Program-made: the position numbers and the translations under genes
The notes under the pieces: generated by a model
What the model was told of the DNA's origin: nothing
Databases searched by the model: none
Seen by the model: the letters and a program-made list of their open reading frames with translations, nothing else
Shown here: positions 1 through 7,837 of the stretch, piece after piece
How the letters are laid out: the number at the start of each line of letters is the position of its first letter
Position numbering within the stretch: position 1 is the first letter of the stretch
NCBI GenBank assembly: GCA_964574335.1
Contig: CAZNNH010000084.1
Location: forward strand, 1 to 24,373
Direction of reading: 5' to 3'
Length of the DNA stretch: 24,373 bases
Origin: CAZNNH01 sp964574335
GTDB taxonomy: Bacteria; Acidobacteriota; Vicinamibacteria; Fen-336

Positions 1-456
1 TTCATCGCACCCGTGTCGCTTCGGGAGAAGCGAACGACAATCGGGTGCGGTGACCGGCTGGGTTTGGCGACACCCGGGCACCTTCGAGCGGTCGGCGGCT
101 ACCATGCCTCTCCCGTGCTCGCTCAGCAGTCGATTCGCGAGTTGGGATTGACTAACCGTAACTACCGCGGCGTCGTGGCCGATGCAGCGTTCGGTGTGTT
201 TCAGGAAGGCTACGAGCGAGGATATGGCGCCGACGGCGATCATCTCAAGACGCTCGCCGATATCGATATCGCTCTCGATGCCGGCATGCCGATGATCACC
301 CTGGACCTTACAGAAGTGATGAACCCGCTGCCTGCGACGTGGAGCGACGCCCGGGTCGAAGAGGCGTTCAGCAGGCTGCCGGAAGTAGTGCAGCGTCCCG
401 TCTCGGATACGTACGCAGGTCACGCCTTTTCCGTCGGCGAGCACTCGGTGGAGATC
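1..456 (+). pseudogene. uxaE: Fragment of a probable tagaturonate epimerase (UxaE family), cut at both ends
   Basis: Frame 1 is open from the first base, so the 5' end lies outside the window. The translation carries motifs I associate with the UxaE family: GDRLGLATPGH near 52-84, VLAQQSIREL near 115-144, then VFQEGYERGYGADGDHLKT near 200-255. UxaE interconverts D-tagaturonate and D-fructuronate in hexuronate catabolism. Family-like residues continue to about GEHSVEI (ending near 456). Past that point the frame runs antisense across lptE and no longer resembles UxaE. The full enzyme is several hundred residues, so this is an internal or N-terminal piece only. Base composition differs from the rest: I count 58% GC at 181-300 against 77% at 1921-1980. 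It is the only plus-strand coding piece and has no functional link to its neighbours. The name rests on remembered motifs, so the family call is moderately sure and the truncation is sure. Confidence 0.6.
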
Positions 457-941
457 CGCTCGATGGTCAGATCCTCGCGGTCGAAGAAGGCCTGGGGGTC
501 GTCGCCGACGTCGTACTCGTCACGGAAGGAGAAGTTGTTGCTCTCCCAGATCGGCTCGGTCTCCCCCACCTTCTGGTACCTCACCCGCGCGGAGAGGGTC
601 ACGGCGTATCGGCTGGCCTCGGTCTGGGCCTGCTCCTCGTCGCCGCTCTCGCTGAACCCCACCGGCACCGCCCGGTACGAGGTGAGCCGGCCCTTGACCA
701 CGGCGTCGGCGCCCACCTCGGTCTGGATCACCTCGAAGCGGCCCCGCTTGAGCAGCTCCTCGATCACCTTCTCGGTCACCTGCTGGTCGATGCCGGGCTT
801 GCCGGTCGCGTCCTCGAACAGGGGGACGGCGATGACCTTGATCGAGGGGTCGATCGCCACCCCCCGCCCCACCAGGGCGTAGCCGCAGCCCAGCGGGAGG
901 CAGAGCAGCAGGCAGAGGGCGACCCTGGCTTGCGGGCTCAT
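420..941 (-). CDS. lptE: LptE, lipopolysaccharide-assembly outer-membrane lipoprotein (C-terminus replaced)
   Basis: LptE plugs the LptD barrel and helps deliver LPS to the outer leaflet of the outer membrane. The 173-residue product starts with a lipoprotein signal: a hydrophobic run and the lipobox LPLGC, with acylated Cys19 followed by GY as in typical LptE. The body matches the family, including VPLFEDATGKPGIDQ, a VKGRLTSYR segment and the late FRDEYDVGDDPQAFFDRE motif. The last seven or so residues (ECSPTEKA region) do not resemble the family ending, which normally goes on as a helix of the EFARxLVxxILEGF kind, so about 10-15 residues seem to be missing. The ORF stops at 420, inside the sequence where the plus-strand uxaE fragment ends. 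Its ATG overlaps the leuS stop as ATGA (938-941), so translation is probably coupled to leuS. Confidence 0.85.
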   Translation of the reverse strand: MSPQARVALCLLLCLPLGCGYALVGRGVAIDPSIKVIAVPLFEDATGKPGIDQQVTEKVIEELLKRGRFEVIQTEVGADAVVKGRLTSYRAVPVGFSESGDEEQAQTEASRYAVTLSARVRYQKVGETEPIWESNNFSFRDEYDVGDDPQAFFDREDLTIERISTECSPTEKA

Positions 942-3415
942 CGCGTCACCACGTTGACCAGGCGATCGGGGACCACCACCACCTTGACGACCTGGCGGCC
1001 GGCCAGGTGCTCGCGGACCCGCGGCTCGGAGAGGGCGAGCTCGCGTACCGCCCCTTCGTCCGCGCCGCGGGGTACGGTGATCCGGCCCCGGACCTTGCCG
1101 TCAACCTGCACCGCGATCTCCACGGTCTCTTCGCGGAGCAGCGCCTCGTCGTGCTCGGGCCAGGGATGGTCGACCAGGCCCTGCCGGTGGCCGAGCCGGG
1201 ACCAGAGCTCCTCGCAGAGGTGAGGCGTGTACGGATTGAGCAGGACCACAAGCGTCTCCAAGGTCTCCCCCAGCACCGCCCGACCGGGACCCGACGAGAG
1301 CGCCTCCTCGGTCCGGTAGGCCTCGTTCTGCAGCTCCATCAGCGCCGCCACCGCCGTGTTCAGCGACAGCCGGTCCTCGATGTCGGCGGTCACCTTGGCG
1401 ATCGTCTGGTGGAGCTTGCGCCGCAGCCCCTGGGCCGCCTCCGGCAAGGCCCGCTGGCCCCCGTCCCCCGCGGGGAGGGCCAGGTAGCGCTGCACCAGCC
1501 GGTGAAGTCGCTGCAGGAAGCGGTGGGGGCCCTCGATCCCCTCCTCGCTCCACTCCATCGACTTTTCCGGAGGCGCGGCGAAGAGGGCGTACAGTCGCAG
1601 GGTGTCCGCCCCGTAGCGGGCGAGAACGTCGTCGGGGGCGATGGTGTTCCCCTTCGACTTCGACATCACCTCGCCGTCCCGGTGCACCATCCCCTGCGGG
1701 AACAGGCGCACCACCGGCTCGTCGAGGGCGATCAACCCCAGGTCGCGCATCATCTTGGTCCAGAAGCGGGCGTAGACGAGGTGTAGGATGGCGTGCTCGA
1801 TCCCGCCCACGTAGAGGTCGATGGGGAACCAGTAGCGGACGGCAGCCGGGTCGAACGGGCCGTCGTCCTTCTTCGGCGAGAGGTAGCGGTAGAAGTACCA
1901 CGAGGAGTCCACGAAGGTGTCCATGGTGTCGGTCTCGCGCCGGGCGGCGCCCCCGCACAGCGGACACTCGGCCTCCACGAACCCCGCCACCTTGGTGAGC
2001 GGGTTGCCGCCCTCGCCGGTGAAGGGGGCGTCCTTGGGCAGGACCACCGGAAGCGCCTTCTCGGGGACCGGGATGGGGGTCCCCGGCCGGCAGGCGCAGT
2101 AGACCACCGGGATGGGGGTCCCCCAGTAGCGCTGGCGGCTGATCAGCCAGTCCTTGAGCCGGTAGGTGACCGTGCCGCGGCCGAACCCCTCCGCCTCCGC
2201 GTAGGCCGTCATCCGGGCGATCGCCTGGTCCGCCGGGAGGTCGTCGAAGCGGCCGCTGTTGACCACCTTGCCCGGCCCGTCGTAGGCGGCGGCCAGCGTC
2301 TTGCCGTCGAGGGCCTCGCCCTCGGGCTGGATCACCACCCGGACCTCGATCCCGTACTTGCGGGCAAACTCGAAGTCGCGCTGGTCGTGGGCGGGCACCG
2401 CCATGATGGCGCCGGTGCCGTAGCCCGTCAGCACGAAGTTCGAGACCCAGATCGGGACCCGCTCGCCGCTGAACGGGTTTCTGGCGAAGCGGCCGGTGAA
2501 GACCCCCTCCTTCTCCACCCGCCCCTCGAGCCGCGCGCGCCGGTCCTGCGAGCGCAGCCGCCCGATCGCCTGGCGGGCCTCGGTCTCGCCCGGGGTCCCG
2601 CGCAACAGGGCCTCGACCATCGGGTGCTCGGGGGCCAGGGCCATGAAGGTGGCCCCGTAGATGGTGTCGATGCGGGTGGTGAAGACCCGTAGCGCGGCGC
2701 CCGTCTCGACGGCGAAGTCCACCTCGGCGCCGGGCGAGCGGCCGATCCAGTTCCTCTGCTGCACCAGGACGCGCTCCGGCCAGGCGGGGAGCTTCTCCAT
2801 GTCATCGAGGAGCTGGTCCTGATAGGCGGTGATGCCCAGGAACCACTGGTCCATCTCCCGCTCTTCGACGCTGGTGTGGCAACGCCAGCACTCGCCACCC
2901 TCCGCCTGCTCGTTGGCCAAGACCGTCAGGCACTTCGGGCACCAGTTCACCGGGGCCTTGGCCCGGTAGGCGATGCCGCGCTCGAGCATCTTGAGGAACA
3001 GCCATTGGTTCCAGCGATAGTACTCGGCGTCGCAGGTGGCCAGCTCACGGCTCCAGGGGTAGCTGAACCCGAGGCGCTTCAGCTGCCGCTTCATGCCGGC
3101 GATGTTGTTGCGCGTCCACTGCTCGGGGTGGATGCCCCGCTGGATGGCGGCGTTCTCGGCCGGCAGGCCCAGCGCGTCCCAGCCGATCGGGTGCAGGACG
3201 TTGAAGCCCCGCATCCGCTTGTAGCGGGCCACCACGTCCGAGATGCAGTAGTTGCGGACGTGGCCCACGTGGATGTCCCCGGATGGGTAGGGCAGCATCT
3301 CCAGGCAGTAGAACTTGGGCCGGCTCGGGTCTTCCTGGACCTCGAAGGTCCCGGACTCGCTCCAGCGTCGCTGCCAGCGTTCCTCGATCTCTTTGAAGCG
3401 ATAGTCGTTGGTCAT
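938..3415 (-). CDS. leuS: Leucyl-tRNA synthetase
   Basis: This class Ia synthetase charges tRNA-Leu in the cytoplasm. The 825-residue length is normal for the single-chain bacterial enzyme. The HIGH signature is HVGH at residues 49-52, following LPYPSG. The KMSKS loop reads VMSKSKGN, with MSKSK at 584-588. A zinc-type CPKC...CWRC pair lies near residues 158-180. The CP1 editing domain shows DTIYGATF and GTGAIMAVPAHDQRDFE. A second Cys cluster (CPLCGG) sits before DTFVDSSWYF. The C-terminal anticodon-binding and tail regions are complete, ending VVVVPDRLVNVV. The ATG at 3415 is preceded by only a weak AGG; a stronger GGAGG lies about 19 bases upstream. A gap of 100 bases separates it from the upstream deacetylase gene. 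No T-box leader is visible. It overlaps downstream lptE by four bases. Confidence 0.97.
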   Translation of the reverse strand: MTNDYRFKEIEERWQRRWSESGTFEVQEDPSRPKFYCLEMLPYPSGDIHVGHVRNYCISDVVARYKRMRGFNVLHPIGWDALGLPAENAAIQRGIHPEQWTRNNIAGMKRQLKRLGFSYPWSRELATCDAEYYRWNQWLFLKMLERGIAYRAKAPVNWCPKCLTVLANEQAEGGECWRCHTSVEEREMDQWFLGITAYQDQLLDDMEKLPAWPERVLVQQRNWIGRSPGAEVDFAVETGAALRVFTTRIDTIYGATFMALAPEHPMVEALLRGTPGETEARQAIGRLRSQDRRARLEGRVEKEGVFTGRFARNPFSGERVPIWVSNFVLTGYGTGAIMAVPAHDQRDFEFARKYGIEVRVVIQPEGEALDGKTLAAAYDGPGKVVNSGRFDDLPADQAIARMTAYAEAEGFGRGTVTYRLKDWLISRQRYWGTPIPVVYCACRPGTPIPVPEKALPVVLPKDAPFTGEGGNPLTKVAGFVEAECPLCGGAARRETDTMDTFVDSSWYFYRYLSPKKDDGPFDPAAVRYWFPIDLYVGGIEHAILHLVYARFWTKMMRDLGLIALDEPVVRLFPQGMVHRDGEVMSKSKGNTIAPDDVLARYGADTLRLYALFAAPPEKSMEWSEEGIEGPHRFLQRLHRLVQRYLALPAGDGGQRALPEAAQGLRRKLHQTIAKVTADIEDRLSLNTAVAALMELQNEAYRTEEALSSGPGRAVLGETLETLVVLLNPYTPHLCEELWSRLGHRQGLVDHPWPEHDEALLREETVEIAVQVDGKVRGRITVPRGADEGAVRELALSEPRVREHLAGRQVVKVVVVPDRLVNVVTR

Positions 3416-3515
3416 AACTACCTGTGGCTCAGCCTCCTGCGATGACGGGCCTAGTCTAGCAGGGGGATGCCGCCGCGACGAAGCGAGCCGAACGGCTGTG
3501 GCGCCCGGAGCACCG

Positions 3516-4556
3516 TCAGCCGAGCACCGGCCAGCGCCCGCGAAGCGCCCCTCGAGCGCGCGCCACCACCTCCTCGAGCTCGGGCGCCGCCGGGGGCGTG
3601 TCGATGGGGGCGTCCTCGCCCAGCAGGCGGCTCACCGCCGCCGCAACCGACCGCCCCAGGGCGCCCAGATCGTATCCGCCCTCGAGGACCAGCACCGCGC
3701 GGCCCCCTGCGGCACCGCCGGCCAGCTCCAGGCAGACGTCGGTCAACCCGGCGAAGCCCGACTCGGTGACCGCCATCCCGGCCAGCGGATCGTCGTCGTG
3801 CGGATCGAACCCCGCCGAGACCAGCACCAGCTCCGGATCGAAGGCCAGGCCGATCGGCTTCACCAGCTCCCGGTAGACCCGCAGGTACTCCCCGTCGCCA
3901 CAACCCGCGGGCAGGGGCAGGTTCACCGTGAAGCCCTCGCCGGCCTCCCTCCCCTGCTCCGGGAGCGAGCCGGTTCCCGGATAGTGCGGGTAGGCGTGCG
4001 AGGAGACGTACAGGACCCTGGGCTCGGCCTCGAAGATCTCCTGGGTGCCGTTTCCGTGGTGGACGTCGAAGTCCACGATCAGCACCCGGCGAAGCCCGCG
4101 GTCGAGGGCGTGAGCGGCGCCCACCGCGACGTTGTTGAAGAGGCAGAAGCCCATCGCCCGAGCCGCCCCGGCGTGGTGGCCCGGGGGCCTCACCGCACAG
4201 AAGGCGCGGTCCAGCTCGCCGTCCAGGACCCCGTCCACCGCCTCGACCACGGCGCCGGCCGCAAGCCGCGCGGCGGCATGGGAGTCGGGCCCGGCCTGGG
4301 TGTCGGCGTCGAACCGCACCCGCCGGCCCTCGCTCCCGGCGACCCGGCCAACGTGAGCCTCGGTGTGAACGCGGCACAGCTCGGCGTCGGTGGCGGGCCG
4401 TGGTGTGCGAAGCGAAAGGCGCGGCTCCAACCCGGCTCGGACCAGCTCGGCACGCAGCGCCTCCAGGCGCTCGGGGCGCTCCGGGTGTCCGGGCCCGGCG
4501 TCGTGGGCCCGGAACCGCGGGTGGTCGAACAGGCCGACCCGCGGGCGATCCTTCAT
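3516..4556 (-). CDS. Class II-type histone deacetylase / AcuC / acetylpolyamine amidohydrolase family
   Basis: This family hydrolyses acetyl-lysine or acetylpolyamine amides with a zinc-bound water. The 346-residue protein has the full active site: the RPPGHH pair (His127, His128), VDFDVHHGNG with likely zinc ligands Asp164 and His166, a third ligand Asp251 in SAGFDPHDDDPL, and catalytic Tyr295 in EGGY. The GFCLFNNVAVGA and YPGTGS motifs are also typical. The start at 4556 is fixed by an ATGA overlap with the stop of the upstream Fe-S gene and by the family-like N-terminus (GLFDHPRFRAHD, then GHPERPERL). The same frame runs open much further upstream, but that part is antisense-like noise inside the Fe-S gene. 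Coupling to etfBA and the Fe-S protein suggests a role around acyl-CoA or acetyl metabolism, for example deacetylating an enzyme, but the substrate cannot be read from sequence. There is no signal peptide, so it is cytoplasmic. Confidence 0.92.
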   Translation of the reverse strand: MKDRPRVGLFDHPRFRAHDAGPGHPERPERLEALRAELVRAGLEPRLSLRTPRPATDAELCRVHTEAHVGRVAGSEGRRVRFDADTQAGPDSHAAARLAAGAVVEAVDGVLDGELDRAFCAVRPPGHHAGAARAMGFCLFNNVAVGAAHALDRGLRRVLIVDFDVHHGNGTQEIFEAEPRVLYVSSHAYPHYPGTGSLPEQGREAGEGFTVNLPLPAGCGDGEYLRVYRELVKPIGLAFDPELVLVSAGFDPHDDDPLAGMAVTESGFAGLTDVCLELAGGAAGGRAVLVLEGGYDLGALGRSVAAAVSRLLGEDAPIDTPPAAPELEEVVARARGALRGRWPVLG

Positions 4557-6739
4557 GCCGGCGCGGCGGCGCTTCGGCCGGCCAGCCGTTCGGCCACCAG
4601 CTCGGCCAGGTCCTTGACCCGCACCCGCTCGTCGACCTCCTTGGCCTTGGTGCCGTCCGTCAGCATCGTCATGCAGAAGGGGCAGCCGACCGCGATGGTC
4701 CGCGCCCCGGTGGCCAGCGCCTGCTCGGTGCGCTCGACGTTGACGCGCTTGCCCAGGGTCTCCTCCATGAACATGCGACCGCCGCCGGCCCCGCAGCAGA
4801 GGGCCTTCTGCTGGCTCATGGCCATCTCCGCCGTCTTGGCCCCGAGCGTGCCCAGGAGCTGGCGCGGCGCGCGGTAGCCGCCGTTGTAGCGACCCAGGTA
4901 GCACGGGTCGTGGAAGGTGACCAGGTCGTCCGCGCCGGCGCCGGCCGCCAGAGGCACCCGGCCGGCGGCCAGCAGGTCGACCAGCAGCTCGGAGTGATGG
5001 ATCACCGTGTAGCGCCCGCCCAGCTCGGCGTACTCGTTCTTGAGGGTGTTGTAGCAGTGGGGGCAGGTGGTCAGGATCTTCTCGAACCGGTACTTGCCCA
5101 GGGTCTGCAGGTTCTCCTGGGCCAGTTGCTGAAAGAGGTACTCGTTGCCCATCCGCCGGGCGGCGTCGCCGGTGCACCTCTCCTCGCGGCCGAGGATCGC
5201 GAAGTCGACCTTGGCCGCCTGCAGGACGCTCACCAGCGCCCGCTGGACCTTCTTGGCCCGGTCGTCGGTGGCACCCGCGCAGCCTACCCAGAACAGGTAC
5301 TCTACCCCCCGCTCCGGATCGTCTCGATGAAGCTTCGACAGCACCGGCACGCCGAGCCCCTCCGCCCACTCCTCACGGCGGTCCTGGCCCACTCCCCAGG
5401 GGTTGCCCTGCACCTCCATCCCCTTGAAGGCGGCGGTCAGCTCCTTGGGGAAGGATGACTCCATCATCACCAGGCTCTGCCGGAGACCGACGAGGGTCCC
5501 GGGAACCGAGACGATGCCCACCGGGCACACCTCGACGCAGGCGCCACAGGTGGTGCAGGCCCACAGCTCGTCGAGGTGGACCTGGCCGTCGATGCCGGTG
5601 TAGGCGCCGTCGAAGCGAACCTGGCCGGGGGTCTCCGGGCTGACGGCCGCCTGGCTCACCAGCGGCAGCTTCGGCTCCCAGGCCTCCTCCTCCGCCGCCT
5701 TCGCCTCGACCGGTCGGCCGTAGCGGTCCCGGAAGGCCAACAGCGCGGCGCCGTTGTGGTAGCGGAGGTTGGACTTGACGTCGTGCAGCACCTTCATCGG
5801 CTTGAGCGGCTTCAGGGTGAGGTGGGCTGGGCAGGCCGCGTTGCAGCGGCCGCACTCGGTGCAGGCGAAGGTGTCGAGCAGCGTCTTCCAGGGCAATTCC
5901 TGGATGCGGTCGATGCCGAACTTCTCGGAGGCCTCGAAATCCATCGCCGGCGGAAGCCCCTTCCGCCCCTGGCGGAGGAAGAAGAGATTCGGCCAGGCGA
6001 AGATCAGGTGCATGTGCTTGGAGATCGTGATGTAGCAGGCGAAGCCGAGGAAGACCAGCACATGGGTCCACCAGGCCAGGGCGTGGACGAGGCCCACCGC
6101 CGTCGCCGAGAGCGGCGAGAGGAGGCGCGCCACCAGGGTGCTGAAGGGCTGTGCCGCGACGAAGCGGAAGTCCTGGGCGGCTCGCATCCGGATCAGCGCC
6201 GAGGAGCCCACCAGCAGGAAGAAGCTCAGGTAGAGGGCCAGGATCAGGTACAGGATGATCTCGGCATCCAGCGAGCGCGGCATCAGGCGCGCCACCTTCC
6301 CCGACCAGCGGCGCAGGACGGCGATGGTGGTCACCACCAGCACCAGGAAGGCCATCAGGTCCTGGCTCAGGTGGTAGAGGCTCTGAAGACCCGCCGGCAG
6401 GAACAGATCGTAGCGGAAAGGAGACCGGCCAAAGGCCGCCAGGAAGGCGGTCAGCCCTTCGAGCACCACCTCGAGGTGGCCGATGCCCAGCACCACGAAG
6501 CCGTAGAGGAAGAACATGTGCATCACGCCGGCCCACGGCTCCTCGAGCACCTTCTGGTGGCCGAACGTCATCCGCACCACCCGGGCCAGCCGCCGGCCCG
6601 GCTCCGAGGTCACGTCCTCCCGCTCGCGACGGCCGGTGTTGATCAGCACCGCCAGGTGCCCCAGCCGGCGGAAGGTGAAGTAGAAGGCGCCGGCCGCGAG
6701 CAGCAACGTCAGCAAGGACTGGAGGACGGGGAGCAGCAT
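4553..6739 (-). CDS. Membrane-bound Fe-S (HdrD-like) protein, probable ETF:quinone oxidoreductase
   Basis: The 728-residue protein combines three parts. Residues 1-250 are a multi-helix membrane domain like the NarI/HdrE heme b subunit, with several membrane-embedded His. Two 4Fe-4S motifs follow: CTECGRCNAACP (Cys293, 296, 299, 303) and CTTCGACVEVCP (Cys395, 398, 401, 405). Two HdrD-type CCG domains end the protein, with CPHC near 559-562, then HDPCYLG, the ALCCGAGGG pair near 648-649 and GCPFC near 686-689. This architecture beside etfBA matches the EMO-type ETF:(methyl)menaquinone oxidoreductases described in bacteria that oxidise fatty acids, where electrons pass from acyl-CoA dehydrogenases through ETF to the quinone pool. 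An in-frame GTG at 6745 is possible, but GAGAGG sits 7 bases before the ATG at 6739 and almost touches the GTG, so I choose the ATG. It overlaps the deacetylase by ATGA; etfA lies 100 bases upstream across a long hairpin. Confidence 0.88.
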   Translation of the reverse strand: MLLPVLQSLLTLLLAAGAFYFTFRRLGHLAVLINTGRREREDVTSEPGRRLARVVRMTFGHQKVLEEPWAGVMHMFFLYGFVVLGIGHLEVVLEGLTAFLAAFGRSPFRYDLFLPAGLQSLYHLSQDLMAFLVLVVTTIAVLRRWSGKVARLMPRSLDAEIILYLILALYLSFFLLVGSSALIRMRAAQDFRFVAAQPFSTLVARLLSPLSATAVGLVHALAWWTHVLVFLGFACYITISKHMHLIFAWPNLFFLRQGRKGLPPAMDFEASEKFGIDRIQELPWKTLLDTFACTECGRCNAACPAHLTLKPLKPMKVLHDVKSNLRYHNGAALLAFRDRYGRPVEAKAAEEEAWEPKLPLVSQAAVSPETPGQVRFDGAYTGIDGQVHLDELWACTTCGACVEVCPVGIVSVPGTLVGLRQSLVMMESSFPKELTAAFKGMEVQGNPWGVGQDRREEWAEGLGVPVLSKLHRDDPERGVEYLFWVGCAGATDDRAKKVQRALVSVLQAAKVDFAILGREERCTGDAARRMGNEYLFQQLAQENLQTLGKYRFEKILTTCPHCYNTLKNEYAELGGRYTVIHHSELLVDLLAAGRVPLAAGAGADDLVTFHDPCYLGRYNGGYRAPRQLLGTLGAKTAEMAMSQQKALCCGAGGGRMFMEETLGKRVNVERTEQALATGARTIAVGCPFCMTMLTDGTKAKEVDERVRVKDLAELVAERLAGRSAAAPA

Positions 6740-6773
6740 CAGCACACCTCTCGGGCCGAGAGTCTAACGGAGA

Positions 6774-6824
6774 ACCGGGGACCCGCTACGGGCCTGCGGC
6801 GAAAACCCGTATGGTGTCCCCGGT
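6774..6824 (-). repeat. Two-tier inverted repeat between etfA and the Fe-S gene
   Basis: Outer arms ACCGGGGAC (6774-6782) and GTCCCCGGT (6816-6824) pair perfectly over 9 bp. Inside, TACGGG (6787-6792) and CCCGTA (6806-6811) pair over 6 bp, with a symmetric 4x4 internal loop between the stems and a 13-base terminal loop. No U-run follows on the minus strand, so it is not a standard intrinsic terminator. It may be a REP/MITE-like dispersed element, or an mRNA structure that sets the ratio of etfA to the downstream gene. Confidence 0.6.
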
Positions 6825-6839
6825 CTTGTCGACGACCCC

Positions 6840-7823
6840 TCACCCTCGGGAGGCGAAGTACTCCTTGGCCGCCGCGGTGAGCGCCGGAAGCACGTCGAAG
6901 ACGTCGCCCAGGATCCCGTAGTTGGCGACCTTGAAGATGGGCGCGTCCGGGTCCTTGTTGATCGCCACGATCACCTTGGACGACGACATCCCGGCCAGGT
7001 GCTGGATCGCGCCGCTGATGCCGCAGGCCACGTACAGCGAGGGCGAGACGGTCTTGCCGGTCTGGCCCACCTGGTACTGGTGGTCGACCCAGCCGGCGTC
7101 CACCACCGCCCGCGAGGCGCCCACCGCCGCTCCCATGGCGGCGGCCAGGTCCTCCACCAGGTGAAAGTGCTCGGGCGCCTTGAGGCCCCGGCCGCCCGAG
7201 ACGACGTACTGGGCCTCGGTCAGCTCCAGCTTCCCTTCGGCGGTCTTGTGCACGGCGGTGACCCGCGCCCGCGGGCTGGGCACCGCGGACTCCTTGACCA
7301 CCTCGGCCTTCCGGCTCCGGTCGGGCTCGGCCAGGGCGAAGACGTTGGCGCGCAGGCTGGCGATCTGCAGCGGGCTCTTCCAGCGCACCACCGCCACCGC
7401 CTTGCCCGAGTAGCAGGCCCGACGGGCCTCCAGCCGGCCCTCCTTCACCTGGAGAGCGCTGCAGTCCGAGACCAGGCCGGCGCCGAGCCGGGCGGCCAGC
7501 CGCGGGGCCAGGTCTTTGCCCATCGCCGTGAAGGGGACCAGCACCGCCTGGGCCTCGCCGGCCTGGACCGCCTGGGCGAGCGCCGCCGCGTAGCTTTCGG
7601 TCGCGTACTGCGACAGGCCCGCGTCGTCGAAGACGTGGACCCGATCGGCACCGTACGCGGCCAGCTCGTCACACAGGGCGGCGTCCCCCGATCCGATCAG
7701 CACGGTGGCCACGCTGGCCCCGAGGGACCCCGCCAGGCGCCGTGCCTCCGAGACCGCCTCGAGAGAAGGCCGGCGCAGCTTGCCTCCCCGCTGCTCCGCG
7801 AAAGTGATGATGGTTGAGGTCAT
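6840..7823 (-). CDS. etfA: Electron transfer flavoprotein alpha subunit
   Basis: The ETF alpha subunit carries the redox FAD and forms a heterodimer with EtfB, taking electrons from acyl-CoA dehydrogenases. The 327-residue product has the N-terminal ETF fold and the diagnostic C-terminal FAD-binding region: VVSGGRGLK near residue 208, then ASRAVVDAGW, QVGQTGKTV, YVACGISGAIQH and VAINKDPDAPIF. GGAGGAGAG stands a few bases before the ATG at 7823, in the 14-base gap after etfB. The C-terminus is intact, ending a few residues after VLPALTAAAKEYF. Order and strand place it with etfB upstream and the membrane Fe-S quinone reductase downstream. ETF can also be of the bifurcating type; without an adjacent FixC/FixX or dehydrogenase gene, and with an EMO-type partner, the ordinary respiratory role is more likely. 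Confidence 0.96.
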   Translation of the reverse strand: MTSTIITFAEQRGGKLRRPSLEAVSEARRLAGSLGASVATVLIGSGDAALCDELAAYGADRVHVFDDAGLSQYATESYAAALAQAVQAGEAQAVLVPFTAMGKDLAPRLAARLGAGLVSDCSALQVKEGRLEARRACYSGKAVAVVRWKSPLQIASLRANVFALAEPDRSRKAEVVKESAVPSPRARVTAVHKTAEGKLELTEAQYVVSGGRGLKAPEHFHLVEDLAAAMGAAVGASRAVVDAGWVDHQYQVGQTGKTVSPSLYVACGISGAIQHLAGMSSSKVIVAINKDPDAPIFKVANYGILGDVFDVLPALTAAAKEYFASRG

Positions 7824-7837
7824 GTTGCTCTCCTCCC

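Noticed and set aside
457..882. Continuation of the uxaE frame past the junction
   Set aside because: The residues are the antisense reading of lptE and do not resemble UxaE.
3416..3515. Possible T-box or other leader upstream of leuS
   Set aside because: The 100-base spacer is too short for a T-box, shows no specifier or terminator stem, and has only a weak TAGACT as a possible -10.
4557..5369. Upstream extension of the deacetylase frame
   Set aside because: It lies inside the Fe-S gene in another frame; the ATGA-coupled start at 4556 gives the normal family N-terminus.
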